From Candidatus Methylopumilus rimovensis (GTDB lineage Bacteria > Pseudomonadota > Gammaproteobacteria > Burkholderiales > Methylophilaceae): DNA of 64,000 bases. Under the pieces are notes generated by a model. That model ran no database searches and was not told where the DNA came from. It saw nothing but the letters and a program-made list of their open reading frames with translations. The stretch is taken from assembly GCF_006364615.1 (NCBI RefSeq), contig NZ_CP040986.1, forward strand, positions 744,001-808,000. The letters run 5' to 3'. The position numbers and the translations under genes were made by a program. Within the stretch, counting starts at the first letter, position 1. Each line of letters starts with the position of its first letter. Below are positions 1 through 10,295 of this stretch, one piece after another.

Positions 1-262
1 AATATAAATAAATATCGCTACTTCTTACATGACCTAATTCTTCCAAAAATTTCTTTAAGACCTCGTGGGTATAACCCCATTCTGGATTTTGGGCAGAGCT
101 TATGATGACCGTATCTAATAACTGCAGTGTCACTCTATTAGCCGACTCTACCCCCTCTTGAATGGACTCTTTAGACCCTTTCATGATGGTATAACCCATT
201 GAAATAAAAAAGACCAGCAAAAGTACCGTAATCAAAAGATTTAATCTAAGTCTTAAATTCAT
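1..262 (-). CDS. N-terminal part of a MoxY/LapD-type membrane sensor histidine kinase (cut by window start)
   Basis: Only the first 87 or so residues are inside the window. The start is the single ATG whose complement is at 260-262. The protein begins with a short basic stretch (MNLRLRLN), then one hydrophobic segment at about residues 8-24, then a soluble, probably periplasmic, region containing ANRVTLQLLDTVI and AQNPEWGYTHEVLKKFLEEL. This resembles the periplasmic domain shared by LapD and MoxY. In methylotrophs MoxY/MxaY is the kinase of a two-component system linked to methanol oxidation. The kinase core lies outside the window, so the kinase assignment is inference from the N-terminal domain and the mxa genes at the other end. 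It is transcribed divergently from acs. It could instead be a GGDEF/EAL protein of the LapD type. Confidence 0.6.
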   Translation of the reverse strand, partial: MNLRLRLNLLITVLLLVFFISMGYTIMKGSKESIQEGVESANRVTLQLLDTVIISSAQNPEWGYTHEVLKKFLEELGHVRSSDIYLY

Positions 263-408
263 GATGTCTCGGTGTTAATCATTATATGAAAAGACTTTTA
301 CCACACATAAAGCCTTGATCACAAGAGTTAAATAATGAAAATAATTCAAGCACATTTTTTTGCTTTACATAAAATAAATTACTACTAATAATAGATTTAC
401 TTTTTTAA
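263..408. promoter_or_regulatory. Divergent promoter region between sensor kinase and acs
   Basis: This 146-base AT-rich gap separates two outward-facing genes. A candidate sigma-70 promoter for acs is TTTACA at 364-369, a 17-base spacer, and AATAAT at 387-392. That would place the transcript start near 399. I see no terminator, tRNA or small ORF here. The promoter call rests only on hexamer similarity. Confidence 0.35.
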
Positions 409-2406
409 ATGGGGTTTCAGTTAAAACGTATGGGTATCGAGTCAGTCTTAAGTGAACACAGAACATTTCATCCCGATCAATCGTTTGTTAGCAGAGCCAA
501 TGTTTCCGGCATGGTGGCTTATGAAAAATTATGTACTGCTGCAAACAAAAATTATGAGGAATTTTGGGCTAATTTAGCTCGTGAGTTGATTGTCTGGAAA
601 AAACCTTTCACTAAAACACTCAACGATTCGAATGCCCCTTTTTACAAATGGTTTGAAGATGGGGAATTAAATGTTTCATATAACTGTCTTGATAAGCACT
701 TAAGCAGTCAACCAAATAAAATTGCAATTATTTTTGAAGCTGATAATGGTGATATTAATAATGTCACTTATAAAGAGCTTTATGAAAAAGTATGTCAATT
801 TGCAAATGGCCTTAAAACATTCAATCTAAATCTGGGTGATAGGGTTGTTATTTACCTGCCCATGGGTATTGAAGCAGTTGTAGCTATGCTTGCTTGTGCC
901 AGAATTGGATTAACACACTCTGTTGTATTTGGAGGTTTTTCAGCAAAAAGCATTCAAGAGCGCATCAAAGATGCGCAAGCTAAACTTGTTATCACAGCTG
1001 ATGTTCAATTTCGAGGTGGAAAAATACTTCCTCTCAAAGCTGCAGTAGATGAAGCATTTATTTTAGGCGGTTGTGAGTCAGTTGTTGGTAATGTGGTACT
1101 TAAAAAATCAAATGATGCAATCGAATTAAAAAATAAAGAAGTGTGGTGGCACGAACTCATTAAGAATCAATCTAAAGATTGTGATCCGATATATGTGAAT
1201 GCTGAACATCCTCTTTTTTTACTTTATACCTCGGGTTCGACTGGAACACCTAAGGGCGTTCAACATTCTTCTGCAGGCTATCTACTTCATGCCATGAATA
1301 CAATGCGATGGACTTTTGACATCAAAGGAGATGATATTTACTGGTGCACGGCTGATGTGGGATGGATAACAGGACATACTTACGTTGCTTATGGGCCTCT
1401 TGCTATGGGGGCTACTCAACTTATTTACGAAGGAATTCCCACTTTTCCTCATGGAGGACGGTTCTGGCAGATGATAGAAAAACATCATGTCAGTATTTTT
1501 TATACTGCGCCCACGGCGATTAGATCTCTTATTAAAGCTTCAGAATCAAATAAAGAATCTAATCCTGATACTTATGATTTATCGAGCCTTCGTCTTCTAG
1601 GTTCTGTAGGAGAGCCTATAAATCCTGAAGCATGGATGTGGTATTACGAAAAAATTGGGCATCATCAATGCCCAATTGTAGATACATTTTGGCAAACAGA
1701 AACAGGGGGTCATGTCATAACACCATTGCCGGGTGCCACACCATTAGTACCTGGCTCCTGTACCCTTCCTTTCCCAGGGATTGATGCAGCAATTGTTGAT
1801 GAGGCAGGACATGAAGTACCATGGGGCACAGGTGGGCTATTGGTAATTAAAAAACCTTGGCCTTCAATGATTCGAACCATCTGGGGAGATCCTGAGCGAT
1901 ATAAAAAAAGCTACTACCCAGAAGAGCTTGGCGGAAAAGTGTATTTAGCGGGTGACGGAGCTATTAGAGACAAAACGACTGGCTACTTCACTATCATGGG
2001 TCGTATCGACGATGTATTAAGTGTCTCAGGTCACAGACTTGGTACCATGGAAATTGAATCTTCATTAGTATCAAATCCGCTTGTGGCTGAAGCCGCGGTC
2101 GTAGGAAAACCCCATGAAATTAAGGGCGAATCTATCGTAGCTTATGTAGTCCTTAAAGGGAAAAGACCAGAAGGGGATGAAGCCAAAGCGATAGTAAATC
2201 AACTCAGAGATTGGGTTGGTAAAGAAATAGGCCCTATTGCCAAACCTGAAGATATTAGATTTGGTGACAATTTACCCAAGACGCGTTCAGGCAAAATTAT
2301 GCGCAGACTTTTGCGTTCTCTTGCAAAAGGTGAAGAAATTACATCCGACATTTCAACTCTAGATAACCCATCAATTCTTGAGCAACTAAAAAAAACAATT
2401 CAATAA
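409..2406 (+). CDS. acs: Acetyl-coenzyme A synthetase
   Basis: AMP-forming enzyme that activates acetate to acetyl-CoA through acetyl-adenylate, in the cytoplasm. At 665 residues it has the usual length. The N-terminal ACS cap domain is followed by the adenylate-forming core with the P-loop-like motif [12 protein letters not shown] near residue 274. The TFWQTETGG motif is present near residue 428. The C-terminal domain has [14 protein letters not shown] near residues 623-636, which holds the catalytic lysine that Pat-type acetylases modify in other bacteria. The start is uncertain: 409 (ATG with no Shine-Dalgarno) or 430 ([10 protein letters not shown], 658 residues). If the promoter at 364-392 is real, the leader would be about 10 or 30 bases. 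The gene stands alone, 44 bases before yhdP. Confidence 0.95.
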   Translation: MGFQLKRMGIESVLSEHRTFHPDQSFVSRANVSGMVAYEKLCTAANKNYEEFWANLARELIVWKKPFTKTLNDSNAPFYKWFEDGELNVSYNCLDKHLSSQPNKIAIIFEADNGDINNVTYKELYEKVCQFANGLKTFNLNLGDRVVIYLPMGIEAVVAMLACARIGLTHSVVFGGFSAKSIQERIKDAQAKLVITADVQFRGGKILPLKAAVDEAFILGGCESVVGNVVLKKSNDAIELKNKEVWWHELIKNQSKDCDPIYVNAEHPLFLLYTSGSTGTPKGVQHSSAGYLLHAMNTMRWTFDIKGDDIYWCTADVGWITGHTYVAYGPLAMGATQLIYEGIPTFPHGGRFWQMIEKHHVSIFYTAPTAIRSLIKASESNKESNPDTYDLSSLRLLGSVGEPINPEAWMWYYEKIGHHQCPIVDTFWQTETGGHVITPLPGATPLVPGSCTLPFPGIDAAIVDEAGHEVPWGTGGLLVIKKPWPSMIRTIWGDPERYKKSYYPEELGGKVYLAGDGAIRDKTTGYFTIMGRIDDVLSVSGHRLGTMEIESSLVSNPLVAEAAVVGKPHEIKGESIVAYVVLKGKRPEGDEAKAIVNQLRDWVGKEIGPIAKPEDIRFGDNLPKTRSGKIMRRLLRSLAKGEEITSDISTLDNPSILEQLKKTIQ

Positions 2407-2450
2407 TTTAAAGTAAAATAGCTTAAGCGGTTTAAGTTTAAGAAAGACCC

Positions 2451-5400
2451 ATGAAGCGAAAATTACTACCTTATATTAAAAAAATTGGTTTTGTACTTGC
2501 TGTTACCTATACACTTTTTGTTGCTATCTCAAGTCTTGCATTTCAGTTTTACATCAAGCCCAATTTAAATAACTACAAATCAAAAATTGAAGCCCTTGTA
2601 TCTCAATCAACTGGGCAAACGATTAAAATAAACTCGCTTGAAGGTCGATGGGATTTTATTAATCCAGAAATTGCTTTACAAGAAGTTTTATTTTATGACA
2701 GTCAAAATAAAATTACCCTTACACTTAAAGAAATTAGTATTGACTTCTCGTGGTTAAGTCCATTTTATTTAAAACCAACACTTTCAGAAATCAGATTGCA
2801 AGCTCCCAAGCTTCTCATTAAGAGAGACCTTAATAACAAAATTTTCATTGGTGGAATACTTATCGACGGACCTGCTAATAATAAATTAACGAATTGGCTC
2901 CTCAATCAAAAAAAGGTGGTAATAAAGCAAGGTGAAATTGATTGGCATGACGAATACAGACAAGCGCCTGCACTCACATTAAAAGATTTAAATTTTAGAT
3001 ATAAAACACCTTTTATTATCGAGCTCATTGGAAAACATGAATTTGCTCTACATTTTAAAATCAGCAATAGCGACAATCAATTTATTAATATTAACGGAAA
3101 TATTTATGCAAAAAAAATTGAAGATATAAATTCATGGGACTCCGAAGTTAAAATTAAAGCTAGCAATATCAATTTTGCGGCCTATATGCCCTGGATTAAT
3201 TATCCTATTAAAATTAATGCAGGTACTGGCGACATAAATTTAACTGCGAGCATCACTAATGCTACGATTACAAAAATTAAATCATCAATTCAGCTCACAA
3301 GTTTTAAAACTGAATTGAATCAAGCTTACAAAAACGAGCTAAATTTAAAGAATTTTTCTGGAGATATTATATGGCTTTCTAATGAAAAAGATTATCAGCT
3401 TGCATTTAAAAATATTTACTTACTAACTAATAATGGCATTAATATCGAAGATGCTGATAGCTCTATTACTATTTCATCTGAAACAAACAAACCTACCGCA
3501 TTCTCTCTGAAGGTAAATACAATTCAACTTGAGGCAGCCAATGAAATATTACAAACTATTCCATATTTTGATGATGTGAAAAATAAAATTAATGTAATTC
3601 AGCCTGCGGGATTATTAACTAATTTAGATCTTAAATGGATGGAGAATAAAAAAACTGAAATAAGTCTCAAAGCTCAGTTTGACAAATTAAGCTTAAAATC
3701 TTTTGAGGATGTGCCAGGCTTCGAAAATCTTTCAGGCACTATTCGTCTGTCAAATAAAGACGGTTCTTTGAAACTTAAATCAGCAGATGTTTCGCTTTCA
3801 TATAATAAATTATTTAGAGAGCAACTTAAATTTAGTGACTTACATGGCGACTTAAAGTGGACAGAAAGTTATTTAATGTTTAAAAATATTAGTTTTAATA
3901 ATCCATTTATTAATGGTTCAATAAATGGAAGTATTAAATACGATGCTCAAAAAGTAACTTATCTAGACATACAAGCTTCAATTCCTTATATCGATTTTAA
4001 ACAAGCAAAAACTTATTACCCAAGAACAATTAGCGCAGAAGGCCTTCATTGGCTAGACACTTCTCTTCTTGAAGGAAATCTAGAAAATACATTGGTCGCT
4101 ATAAAAGGCTCGACAGCCGATTTTCCATTTGTTGATGCGAATAATCGACCCGATCCTAGCAAGGGCAAATTTATTGTTACTACAACCGGAAAAAATACTT
4201 TAATTGAATATGGCGCAGGATGGCCTGTAGTCGAAAAATTTGATTTTAATGCCTCAATTAATGCTGGCACTTTTGAGTTGGTAAGTAAGAAAGGTCAAAT
4301 TTTAGGGAATACAATTAAAGATCTTAAAACGACAATTCCCGCAATAGCAATTGAACACCCCGTGCTTAATATTCAAGGAAATCTCAATAGCCCTACAGGT
4401 GAGGCAATTAAATTTATTAATAACAGCCCCATAAAAGAATCAGCTCAACATTTTTTTGATGATGCTGCAGGATCCGGTGAAGGAAAGTTGATGGTAAATG
4501 TTGACATTCCCATGGACAATTTAGATGCCATTACCTTTAAAGGTCAATATCAATTTTTAAATAGTACTCTGAGCAATTCATCGATCGGCATTCCTAATAT
4601 AGAAAAAATTAAAGGTAGTGTCACATTTGATGAACATAATGTTAAAACTGAAAATCTTAACGGTACTATGTTTGGAGGTAATACGAATATTTCCCTTACT
4701 GCCGATCCAAGTAAAGCTATTAAGATTAAATTAAATGGTAAATTTACTGATAAAGGTATTGAAGAAAAATTAGGTAAAAGTTTTACAAAATTCAGTGGCT
4801 CAGCCGATTGGGAGGGTTTTGTAGAATACAAAAAACCTTTACTAAATATCCAAATTTCGTCAAATTTAAAAGGTATTGAAATGGGTTACCCCGCCCCATT
4901 TAATAAAGCAAGAGATAAAGAAGAAAAATTCTATTTTAGTAAAAAACAGAATAACCAAAAAAATGATGAGATTGAATTTAAATTCAGCAATATTGTAAGC
5001 GCAAAAATATCGCGCACTGAAAAAAATAATCTGATGACTATTGATAAAGGCTTTATTGCTATTAATTCAGATGTTAGAACAAATCCCCAAAAAGGACTTT
5101 ATCTCAAAGCTAATCTCCCTTACATCAATCTGGATGATTTTATTAGCGTATATAGCGGAAGTGATAGTCATTATCATTTTAAAATAGATAAAGCAGATAT
5201 AGCGCTTATGAGTGCTGATCTATTTGACAGAAGATTTAACAATATCAAAATAGGAATAGCGCCAGGTAACGGCAATACAAAATTTAAAATTAACTCAAGC
5301 GAAACATCAGGTAATCTTTTGTGGTTTGAAAAAGATAACAGATTAATTGCTCGTTTAAATGGACTCAAACTTCCAAGTGAAATAAAAAAGATTTCCTTAT

Positions 5401-6278
5401 CTCACAATACGAGCACCCAAAATGTGCCTAACCTAGATGTCAAAATTGAAGCGCTTGAGGTAGATGGCAAAAAAATAGGGAAATTAGAACTTATTTCCAA
5501 TACATCAAAACAACATATTACCTTTCAAAAATTCAAAGTTACAAGCGATACAAGCATTTTTCAGGCAGATGGTGATTGGCTCGACTGGAATAAAAATTCA
5601 AAAACAAATATTAATTTTAACTGGAAGATTAATAATCTTGGCAATACTCTCGACTTTTTGGGATACAACCATTTCATTAAAGATGGTGATGCGGAAATTA
5701 ATGGTCAATTTAAATGGATTGGAAGTCCAATCAATTTTGATAAAACTAAAATTGATGGCTCTTTCACTTTAGATATTCATAAAGGAACAATTTTAAAAGT
5801 GGAGCCAGGCGTAGGTCGCCTTTTCGGACTCGTCACTTTGCAAAGTTTACCAAGACGACTTAGTCTAGACTTTAGAGATTTGTTTGGTAGTGGTTTCATA
5901 TTTGACACAATCAATGCTTCTATAAGAATGAATAATGGCATCATGAAAACAACAAATTTTAGGATGAATGGTCCTGCTGCAGAAGTATTTATGTCAGGTG
6001 AAACTAATATCATTAATGAAACACAAGATTTAAATGTCAAGGTAACCCCTCATATTAGTGATAGTTTATCGATTGCAGCATTAGCAGGTGGTCCATTAGC
6101 AGGTGCTGTAGCTTTCGTTGCACAAAAAATACTTAAGGATCCTCTCAATAAAGTTCTTACTTCCGAATATCGAATTATTGGCACATGGGAAAAACCAGAA
6201 GAAGTTAATAACTCTGCATCTGATAAAATCAAAACAACGATCGATAATACTAAAAACTTATTAAATGATAAAAAATAA
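2451..6278 (+). CDS. yhdP: YhdP-family AsmA-like envelope protein
   Basis: Very long protein (1275 residues) with one N-terminal membrane anchor at about residues 10-33. A long periplasmic region follows, rich in beta-strand-like alternation and Asn/Lys/Ile. Length, the single anchor and the C-terminal block (GVGRLFGLVTLQSLPRRLSL, then MSGETNI and the Ala/Gly-rich AALAGGPLAGAVAFVAQKIL) match the YhdP family. YhdP is one of the AsmA-like proteins implicated in moving phospholipids from inner to outer membrane in Escherichia coli. A purine-rich AAGAAAGA precedes the ATG. It lies 2 bases before the amidase gene, and the yhdP / nitrilase / tldD order is common in Betaproteobacteria, so the three are probably cotranscribed. 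Bridge-like lipid transport is inferred from family, not from visible catalytic residues. Confidence 0.88.
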   Translation: MKRKLLPYIKKIGFVLAVTYTLFVAISSLAFQFYIKPNLNNYKSKIEALVSQSTGQTIKINSLEGRWDFINPEIALQEVLFYDSQNKITLTLKEISIDFSWLSPFYLKPTLSEIRLQAPKLLIKRDLNNKIFIGGILIDGPANNKLTNWLLNQKKVVIKQGEIDWHDEYRQAPALTLKDLNFRYKTPFIIELIGKHEFALHFKISNSDNQFININGNIYAKKIEDINSWDSEVKIKASNINFAAYMPWINYPIKINAGTGDINLTASITNATITKIKSSIQLTSFKTELNQAYKNELNLKNFSGDIIWLSNEKDYQLAFKNIYLLTNNGINIEDADSSITISSETNKPTAFSLKVNTIQLEAANEILQTIPYFDDVKNKINVIQPAGLLTNLDLKWMENKKTEISLKAQFDKLSLKSFEDVPGFENLSGTIRLSNKDGSLKLKSADVSLSYNKLFREQLKFSDLHGDLKWTESYLMFKNISFNNPFINGSINGSIKYDAQKVTYLDIQASIPYIDFKQAKTYYPRTISAEGLHWLDTSLLEGNLENTLVAIKGSTADFPFVDANNRPDPSKGKFIVTTTGKNTLIEYGAGWPVVEKFDFNASINAGTFELVSKKGQILGNTIKDLKTTIPAIAIEHPVLNIQGNLNSPTGEAIKFINNSPIKESAQHFFDDAAGSGEGKLMVNVDIPMDNLDAITFKGQYQFLNSTLSNSSIGIPNIEKIKGSVTFDEHNVKTENLNGTMFGGNTNISLTADPSKAIKIKLNGKFTDKGIEEKLGKSFTKFSGSADWEGFVEYKKPLLNIQISSNLKGIEMGYPAPFNKARDKEEKFYFSKKQNNQKNDEIEFKFSNIVSAKISRTEKNNLMTIDKGFIAINSDVRTNPQKGLYLKANLPYINLDDFISVYSGSDSHYHFKIDKADIALMSADLFDRRFNNIKIGIAPGNGNTKFKINSSETSGNLLWFEKDNRLIARLNGLKLPSEIKKISLSHNTSTQNVPNLDVKIEALEVDGKKIGKLELISNTSKQHITFQKFKVTSDTSIFQADGDWLDWNKNSKTNINFNWKINNLGNTLDFLGYNHFIKDGDAEINGQFKWIGSPINFDKTKIDGSFTLDIHKGTILKVEPGVGRLFGLVTLQSLPRRLSLDFRDLFGSGFIFDTINASIRMNNGIMKTTNFRMNGPAAEVFMSGETNIINETQDLNVKVTPHISDSLSIAALAGGPLAGAVAFVAQKILKDPLNKVLTSEYRIIGTWEKPEEVNNSASDKIKTTIDNTKNLLNDKK

Positions 6279-6280
6279 TA

Positions 6281-7135
6281 ATGGCAATTAAATCTAAAAT
6301 AAAAACAACGAAAGCAAGGTTGGTAAATAAAGATATTATAAAAATTGCTGGTATACAGATGGCGTCTGGGCCAGACATCAAATCAAATCTTAATGAAGCT
6401 GAAAATTTAATTGCTATTGCTACAAACCAAGGCGCTAAACTCATAGCGCTCCCTGAGTATTTTTCCATCATGTCTTCCAAAGATTCTGAGAAATTAAAAG
6501 CAAAAGAAAAGCCTGAGCATGGTCTCGTTCAATCTTTTCTATCAAAACAAGCCAAGAAAAACAAAGTCTGGATTATTGGCGGCTCTATTCCTTTAGTATC
6601 AAAAGATAAAAATAAAATTAGGAACAGTTGTTTAATTTATGATGACAAAGGTAATTTAATTCACCGCTATGACAAAATTCATCTTTTTGGATTTGATATG
6701 GGGGATGAATACTATCGCGAAGATAAATTAATTGAGGCAGGTTCCGATGTTGTAGTTATCGATTCTCCATTTGGAAAAATTGGTATTGCAATTTGTTACG
6801 ATCTAAGATTTCCAGAGCTCTTCAGAACCATGAAAGATATTGATCTTCTTGTCATTCCATCTGCATTTACAGAAACAACCGGTAAAGCACATTGGGAAAT
6901 TTTGATTCGTGCAAGAGCGATTGAGAATCAATGTTACGTATTAGCACCTGCTCAAGGAGGCTATCACTTATCAGGACGAGAAACTCACGGAAACTCAATG
7001 ATCGTCGATCCATGGGGGACTATACTGGATCGTCTCACTAGAGGTTCTGGCGTAATTACTGGGTTCTTAAATAAAGAATACATTAAATCTATTCGGAAAT
7101 CTTTACCCGCTCTTAAACATCGAACTATTAAATAA
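6281..7135 (+). CDS. Carbon-nitrogen hydrolase, Nit1-type (probable deaminated glutathione amidase)
   Basis: Cytoplasmic nitrilase-superfamily amidase of 284 residues. The catalytic triad is visible: Glu59 in LPEYF, Lys132 in YDKIHLF and Cys172 in ICYDLRFPE. The YDKIHLFGFD and ARAIENQCYV blocks favour the Nit1/YbeM branch, which hydrolyses deaminated glutathione made by transaminase side reactions. Before the core (IKIAGIQMAS) there is a Lys-rich tail of about 20 residues. No closer in-frame ATG exists before Met27, so 6281 is the best start. It sits between yhdP and tldD with gaps of 2 and 8 bases, consistent with an operon. The exact substrate is inferred from the family. Confidence 0.88.
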   Translation: MAIKSKIKTTKARLVNKDIIKIAGIQMASGPDIKSNLNEAENLIAIATNQGAKLIALPEYFSIMSSKDSEKLKAKEKPEHGLVQSFLSKQAKKNKVWIIGGSIPLVSKDKNKIRNSCLIYDDKGNLIHRYDKIHLFGFDMGDEYYREDKLIEAGSDVVVIDSPFGKIGIAICYDLRFPELFRTMKDIDLLVIPSAFTETTGKAHWEILIRARAIENQCYVLAPAQGGYHLSGRETHGNSMIVDPWGTILDRLTRGSGVITGFLNKEYIKSIRKSLPALKHRTIK

Positions 7136-7143
7136 CATCCCTT

Positions 7144-8580
7144 ATGGAACATAAAATTGCTCATGCAAAAGATTTGCTTCTCGCACAATCTGGTATAGAT
7201 ATAAATGATCTAAATAAAATACTCAATAGCATGATGTCACATGGAGTCGATTACGCAGACCTTTATTTTCAATACACAAAAAATGAATATTGGGGGCTTG
7301 AAGAAGGACAAGTTAAATCTGGTAGCTTCTCAATTGATCAAGGTGTAGGTGTTAGGGCTGTTAACAAAGACAAATCTGCTTTTGCATATTCTGATGACAT
7401 TTCCATTGAAGCACTCTTGTCCTCATCAAATATTGCTAAAGCTATTGCTTCAAAAAATTTAAATCAAAGTCATAAACTTGATCATCCAAGAATCATATCT
7501 AATTTATATAGCACTCAAGACCCCCTTTCGGCAGTCCCTGCTGAAACTAAAATTAAAATGCTAGAAAAAATAGAAAATTTTGCTAAAAAAATGGATGAGC
7601 GTATTACTAAAGTCACAGCATCGATTGCTGGAGAATATGAAGTAATATTCGTCATTAATCATGAGCAAAAAATTGCTGCAGATATTAGACCCCTCGTAAG
7701 ATTATCGATTAATGTCATTGCAGAAGCGAATGGAAAAAGAGAGCAAGGTTCTTCCGGTGGCGGTGGTCGTTTTGGTTTTGAATATTTCTCTGATGAAATA
7801 TTAAAACAATATGCGCATGAAGCAGTTCATCAAGCCACTACAAATCTAAATGCAAAACCTGCGCCCGCTGGGAGCATGACGGTTGTCTTAGGCCCTGGAT
7901 GGCCAGGCATTCTTTTACATGAAGCTATTGGTCATGGCCTAGAAGGTGATTTCAATCGAAAAGGCAGCTCCGCTTTTAGCAATAAAATTGGCACTCAAGT
8001 TGCTGCAAAGGATATTACTGTGGTTGATGATGGTACGATCCAAGATCGAAGAGGCTCACTAAATATCGATGATGAAGGCAATGAAACACAAAGAACAGTG
8101 CTTATAGAAAACGGTATTCTGAAAGGATATCTTCAAGACACATTAAATGCGAGACTTATGAATATGCCCACCACTGGAAATGCGAGAAGAGAATCCTATG
8201 CGCATCTTCCTATGCCGAGAATGACAAATACTTATATGCTTAATGGCACCAAAACACCTGAAGAAATTATCAAGTCAGTCAAGAAAGGTATATATGCAGT
8301 TAACTTTGGTGGTGGCCAAGTTGATATCACAAGCGGTAAGTTTGTATTTTCTGCAGCTGAAGCGTGGATGATTGAAGATGGAAAATTACTTTATCCAGTC
8401 AAAGGCGCAACTCTAATAGGCAATGGCCCAGAGGTATTAAAGAAAGTTAGCATGATCGGAAATGATATGTCTTTAGACTCGGGAGTGGGTACCTGTGGCA
8501 AAGAAGGTCAAAGTGTTCCGGTAGGTGTAGGTCAGCCCACAATAAAAATTGATGGCTTAGTTGTAGGCGGAACTGCTTAA
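7144..8580 (+). CDS. tldD: Metalloprotease TldD
   Basis: TldD subunit of the TldD/TldE zinc peptidase, which trims unfolded peptides and matures modified peptides such as microcins in enterobacteria. The signature HEAIGHGLEGD begins at His259 and gives the HExxxH zinc site (His259, His264). At 478 residues it has the normal length. The C-terminal region (CGKEGQSVPVGVGQPT, then KIDGLVVGG) is the usual TldD ending. The partner gene tldE/pmbA is not in the window. It is the last gene of the yhdP-nit-tldD run and ends 2 bases before the convergent efp stop. Confidence 0.95.
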   Translation: MEHKIAHAKDLLLAQSGIDINDLNKILNSMMSHGVDYADLYFQYTKNEYWGLEEGQVKSGSFSIDQGVGVRAVNKDKSAFAYSDDISIEALLSSSNIAKAIASKNLNQSHKLDHPRIISNLYSTQDPLSAVPAETKIKMLEKIENFAKKMDERITKVTASIAGEYEVIFVINHEQKIAADIRPLVRLSINVIAEANGKREQGSSGGGGRFGFEYFSDEILKQYAHEAVHQATTNLNAKPAPAGSMTVVLGPGWPGILLHEAIGHGLEGDFNRKGSSAFSNKIGTQVAAKDITVVDDGTIQDRRGSLNIDDEGNETQRTVLIENGILKGYLQDTLNARLMNMPTTGNARRESYAHLPMPRMTNTYMLNGTKTPEEIIKSVKKGIYAVNFGGGQVDITSGKFVFSAAEAWMIEDGKLLYPVKGATLIGNGPEVLKKVSMIGNDMSLDSGVGTCGKEGQSVPVGVGQPTIKIDGLVVGGTA

Positions 8581-8582
8581 AA

Positions 8583-9140
8583 TTATAAAACGCGGTTTTT
8601 GTATTCTAAAGTGCGTGTATCAATTTCAATTTTATCGCCTGTATTACAGAATAAAGGCACCATTACTTCAAAACCTGTATTAATTTTAGCTGGTTTCATT
8701 ACTTTGCCTGAAGTGTCTCCTTTTACAGCTGGCTCAGTATAGGTAATTTCTCGCGTCACAGAATTTGGCAACTCCACAGATATCGCTTTACCATTGTAAA
8801 ATTTAACTTCGCAAGGCATGCCATCTTCTAAGAAATTCAATGCTTCTGACATATTTTCAGCATCAACTTCATATTGATTATATTCATTATCCATAAAGAC
8901 GTAAGCAGGATCTGAGAAATAAGAATAAGTAACTTCTTTTTTATCTAAGACAATCACTTCAAATTTATCGCTCGCGTTATACACGTTTTCACTAGGGGCT
9001 TCAGTGAGAAGATTTTTCATCTTCATCTTCACCACAGCTGAATTTCGACCTGATTTGTTATATTCAGTTTTTAAGATGACCATAGGGTCAGTGCCAACCA
9101 TAATAACGTTACCAGCGCGAAGTTCTTGAGCGATTTTCAT
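8583..9140 (-). CDS. efp: Elongation factor P (arginine type)
   Basis: Translation factor that enters the E site of ribosomes stalled at polyproline and helps peptide-bond formation. The protein has 185 residues in three OB/KOW-like domains. The loop residue modified in EF-P is Arg32 (NKSGRNSA), not the lysine of the EpmA/EpmB class. This matches the class rhamnosylated by EarP, whose gene lies directly upstream. A good Shine-Dalgarno (AAGGA) precedes the ATG by about 9 bases. A separate promoter candidate lies at 9181-9210, so efp may be expressed beyond greB-earP readthrough. Confidence 0.97.
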   Translation of the reverse strand: MKIAQELRAGNVIMVGTDPMVILKTEYNKSGRNSAVVKMKMKNLLTEAPSENVYNASDKFEVIVLDKKEVTYSYFSDPAYVFMDNEYNQYEVDAENMSEALNFLEDGMPCEVKFYNGKAISVELPNSVTREITYTEPAVKGDTSGKVMKPAKINTGFEVMVPLFCNTGDKIEIDTRTLEYKNRVL

Positions 9141-9180
9141 AATATTGATCCTTGGGAATGCTTACCAAATAAAGGGTGGA

Positions 9181-9210
9181 ATTATACTCGAAAATTATGT
9201 TTCGTAACAA
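9181..9210 (-). promoter_or_regulatory. Candidate promoter of efp, partly inside the 3' end of earP
   Basis: Read on the minus strand: TTGTTA (9205-9210), an 18-base spacer, and a perfect TATAAT (9181-9186). This would start transcription about 35 bases upstream of efp. The -35 overlaps the last codons of earP. Based on hexamer match only. Confidence 0.5.
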
Positions 9211-10295
9211 TAATCGACCAAACTCTCTACAAATGAAGCCTCTTTGAAATAATGATGACTTTGCTTTAATACAAAAGCTTCTAAACGAGCTTGTTGCTTA
9301 AAAAAATCACGCCATAAAACTTCGTTAAATTTGTTATTCGACCAGTCATCATGCATTTTAATTAAAATTTCAGATAAATCTTGATCGCATGCTTCGCAAT
9401 AACGCTTTAAAAAAGCCTTAAGTTTAATTAAATGAATATTATTTTCTTGGATATAAGGCTGCCAAATAAAAGGTTTGCCAGCCCAAATTGCTCTTGCCCA
9501 GCTATCTTCTCCTCGCACAAAATTAAGATCACATGACCAAAGTAGGTTATCAAAATCATCATGATTTAAAAATGGATAAGGAATGATATGAATAAATTGA
9601 TAATTATTTTTTAGCTTTAAAAGATCAAATAGATATTGAGGTATAAAAAATTGAGCAGGTTTATTTATGTGATCTATTACATCCAAAAAAACTTCAATTT
9701 TTTGTATTGGATAATAAAAGAGTGATATTGAATATAAGTTCGGATCTCCACCTAATGACTGAATAAGCTTTTTGCGTCTAGATTGATCAAAAGCCTCTCG
9801 GCGCAAAAACAATCCCTTTTCCCGAATAAGACCCCCTGTTTGATTAGTAAAGCCAGGATAAAAGTAAGTTTTAATAAGCCCCGATTGAGGATCGATAGAA
9901 GGTTTTAAATGGAAGTTATCTACCCAGGGTTCGGCTGATAAATATTCAATCGCAATATATTTGGACTTTTTGCGCTTAATAAGCGTTTTATAGCTATGTG
10001 GCAAATCTATATTAAAAAGGTTTAATACAAAATCTGGAGGCGGCGGAAGTGATGTTGAATCCTCACTAAAATCACAATGACAAATATTGATTCCATTAAT
10101 CGTTTGTTTTTGCAGGGAAATATCGATTGAAGGTATCAATCTCTTGGTGGTTACAAGATCGTCAATGAGAAGATGCACCTCAATATTAAAATCAATCTTA
10201 AGCTGCTTTGCTATTCGCCAAGCAACACCAATATCCCCAAAAAAATCAATCACCTTACATGTTAAGTGGCACACGATAGGACTTTGATTACTCAT
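9195..10295 (-). CDS. earP: EF-P arginine 32 rhamnosyltransferase EarP
   Basis: GT-B glycosyltransferase (formerly DUF2331) that attaches rhamnose from dTDP-L-rhamnose to Arg32 of EF-P. It has 366 residues. The N-terminal acceptor-side motif KVIDFFGDIGVAWR contains the conserved aspartates (Asp17, Asp21). The C-terminal donor-binding motif RGEDSWARAIWAGKPFIWQPY is the hallmark of the family. The gene overlaps the end of greB by 8 bases and is followed 54 bases later by efp, its substrate. dTDP-rhamnose synthesis genes are not in the window and must be elsewhere if the enzyme is active. Confidence 0.95.
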   Translation of the reverse strand: MSNQSPIVCHLTCKVIDFFGDIGVAWRIAKQLKIDFNIEVHLLIDDLVTTKRLIPSIDISLQKQTINGINICHCDFSEDSTSLPPPPDFVLNLFNIDLPHSYKTLIKRKKSKYIAIEYLSAEPWVDNFHLKPSIDPQSGLIKTYFYPGFTNQTGGLIREKGLFLRREAFDQSRRKKLIQSLGGDPNLYSISLFYYPIQKIEVFLDVIDHINKPAQFFIPQYLFDLLKLKNNYQFIHIIPYPFLNHDDFDNLLWSCDLNFVRGEDSWARAIWAGKPFIWQPYIQENNIHLIKLKAFLKRYCEACDQDLSEILIKMHDDWSNNKFNEVLWRDFFKQQARLEAFVLKQSHHYFKEASFVESLVDYCYET

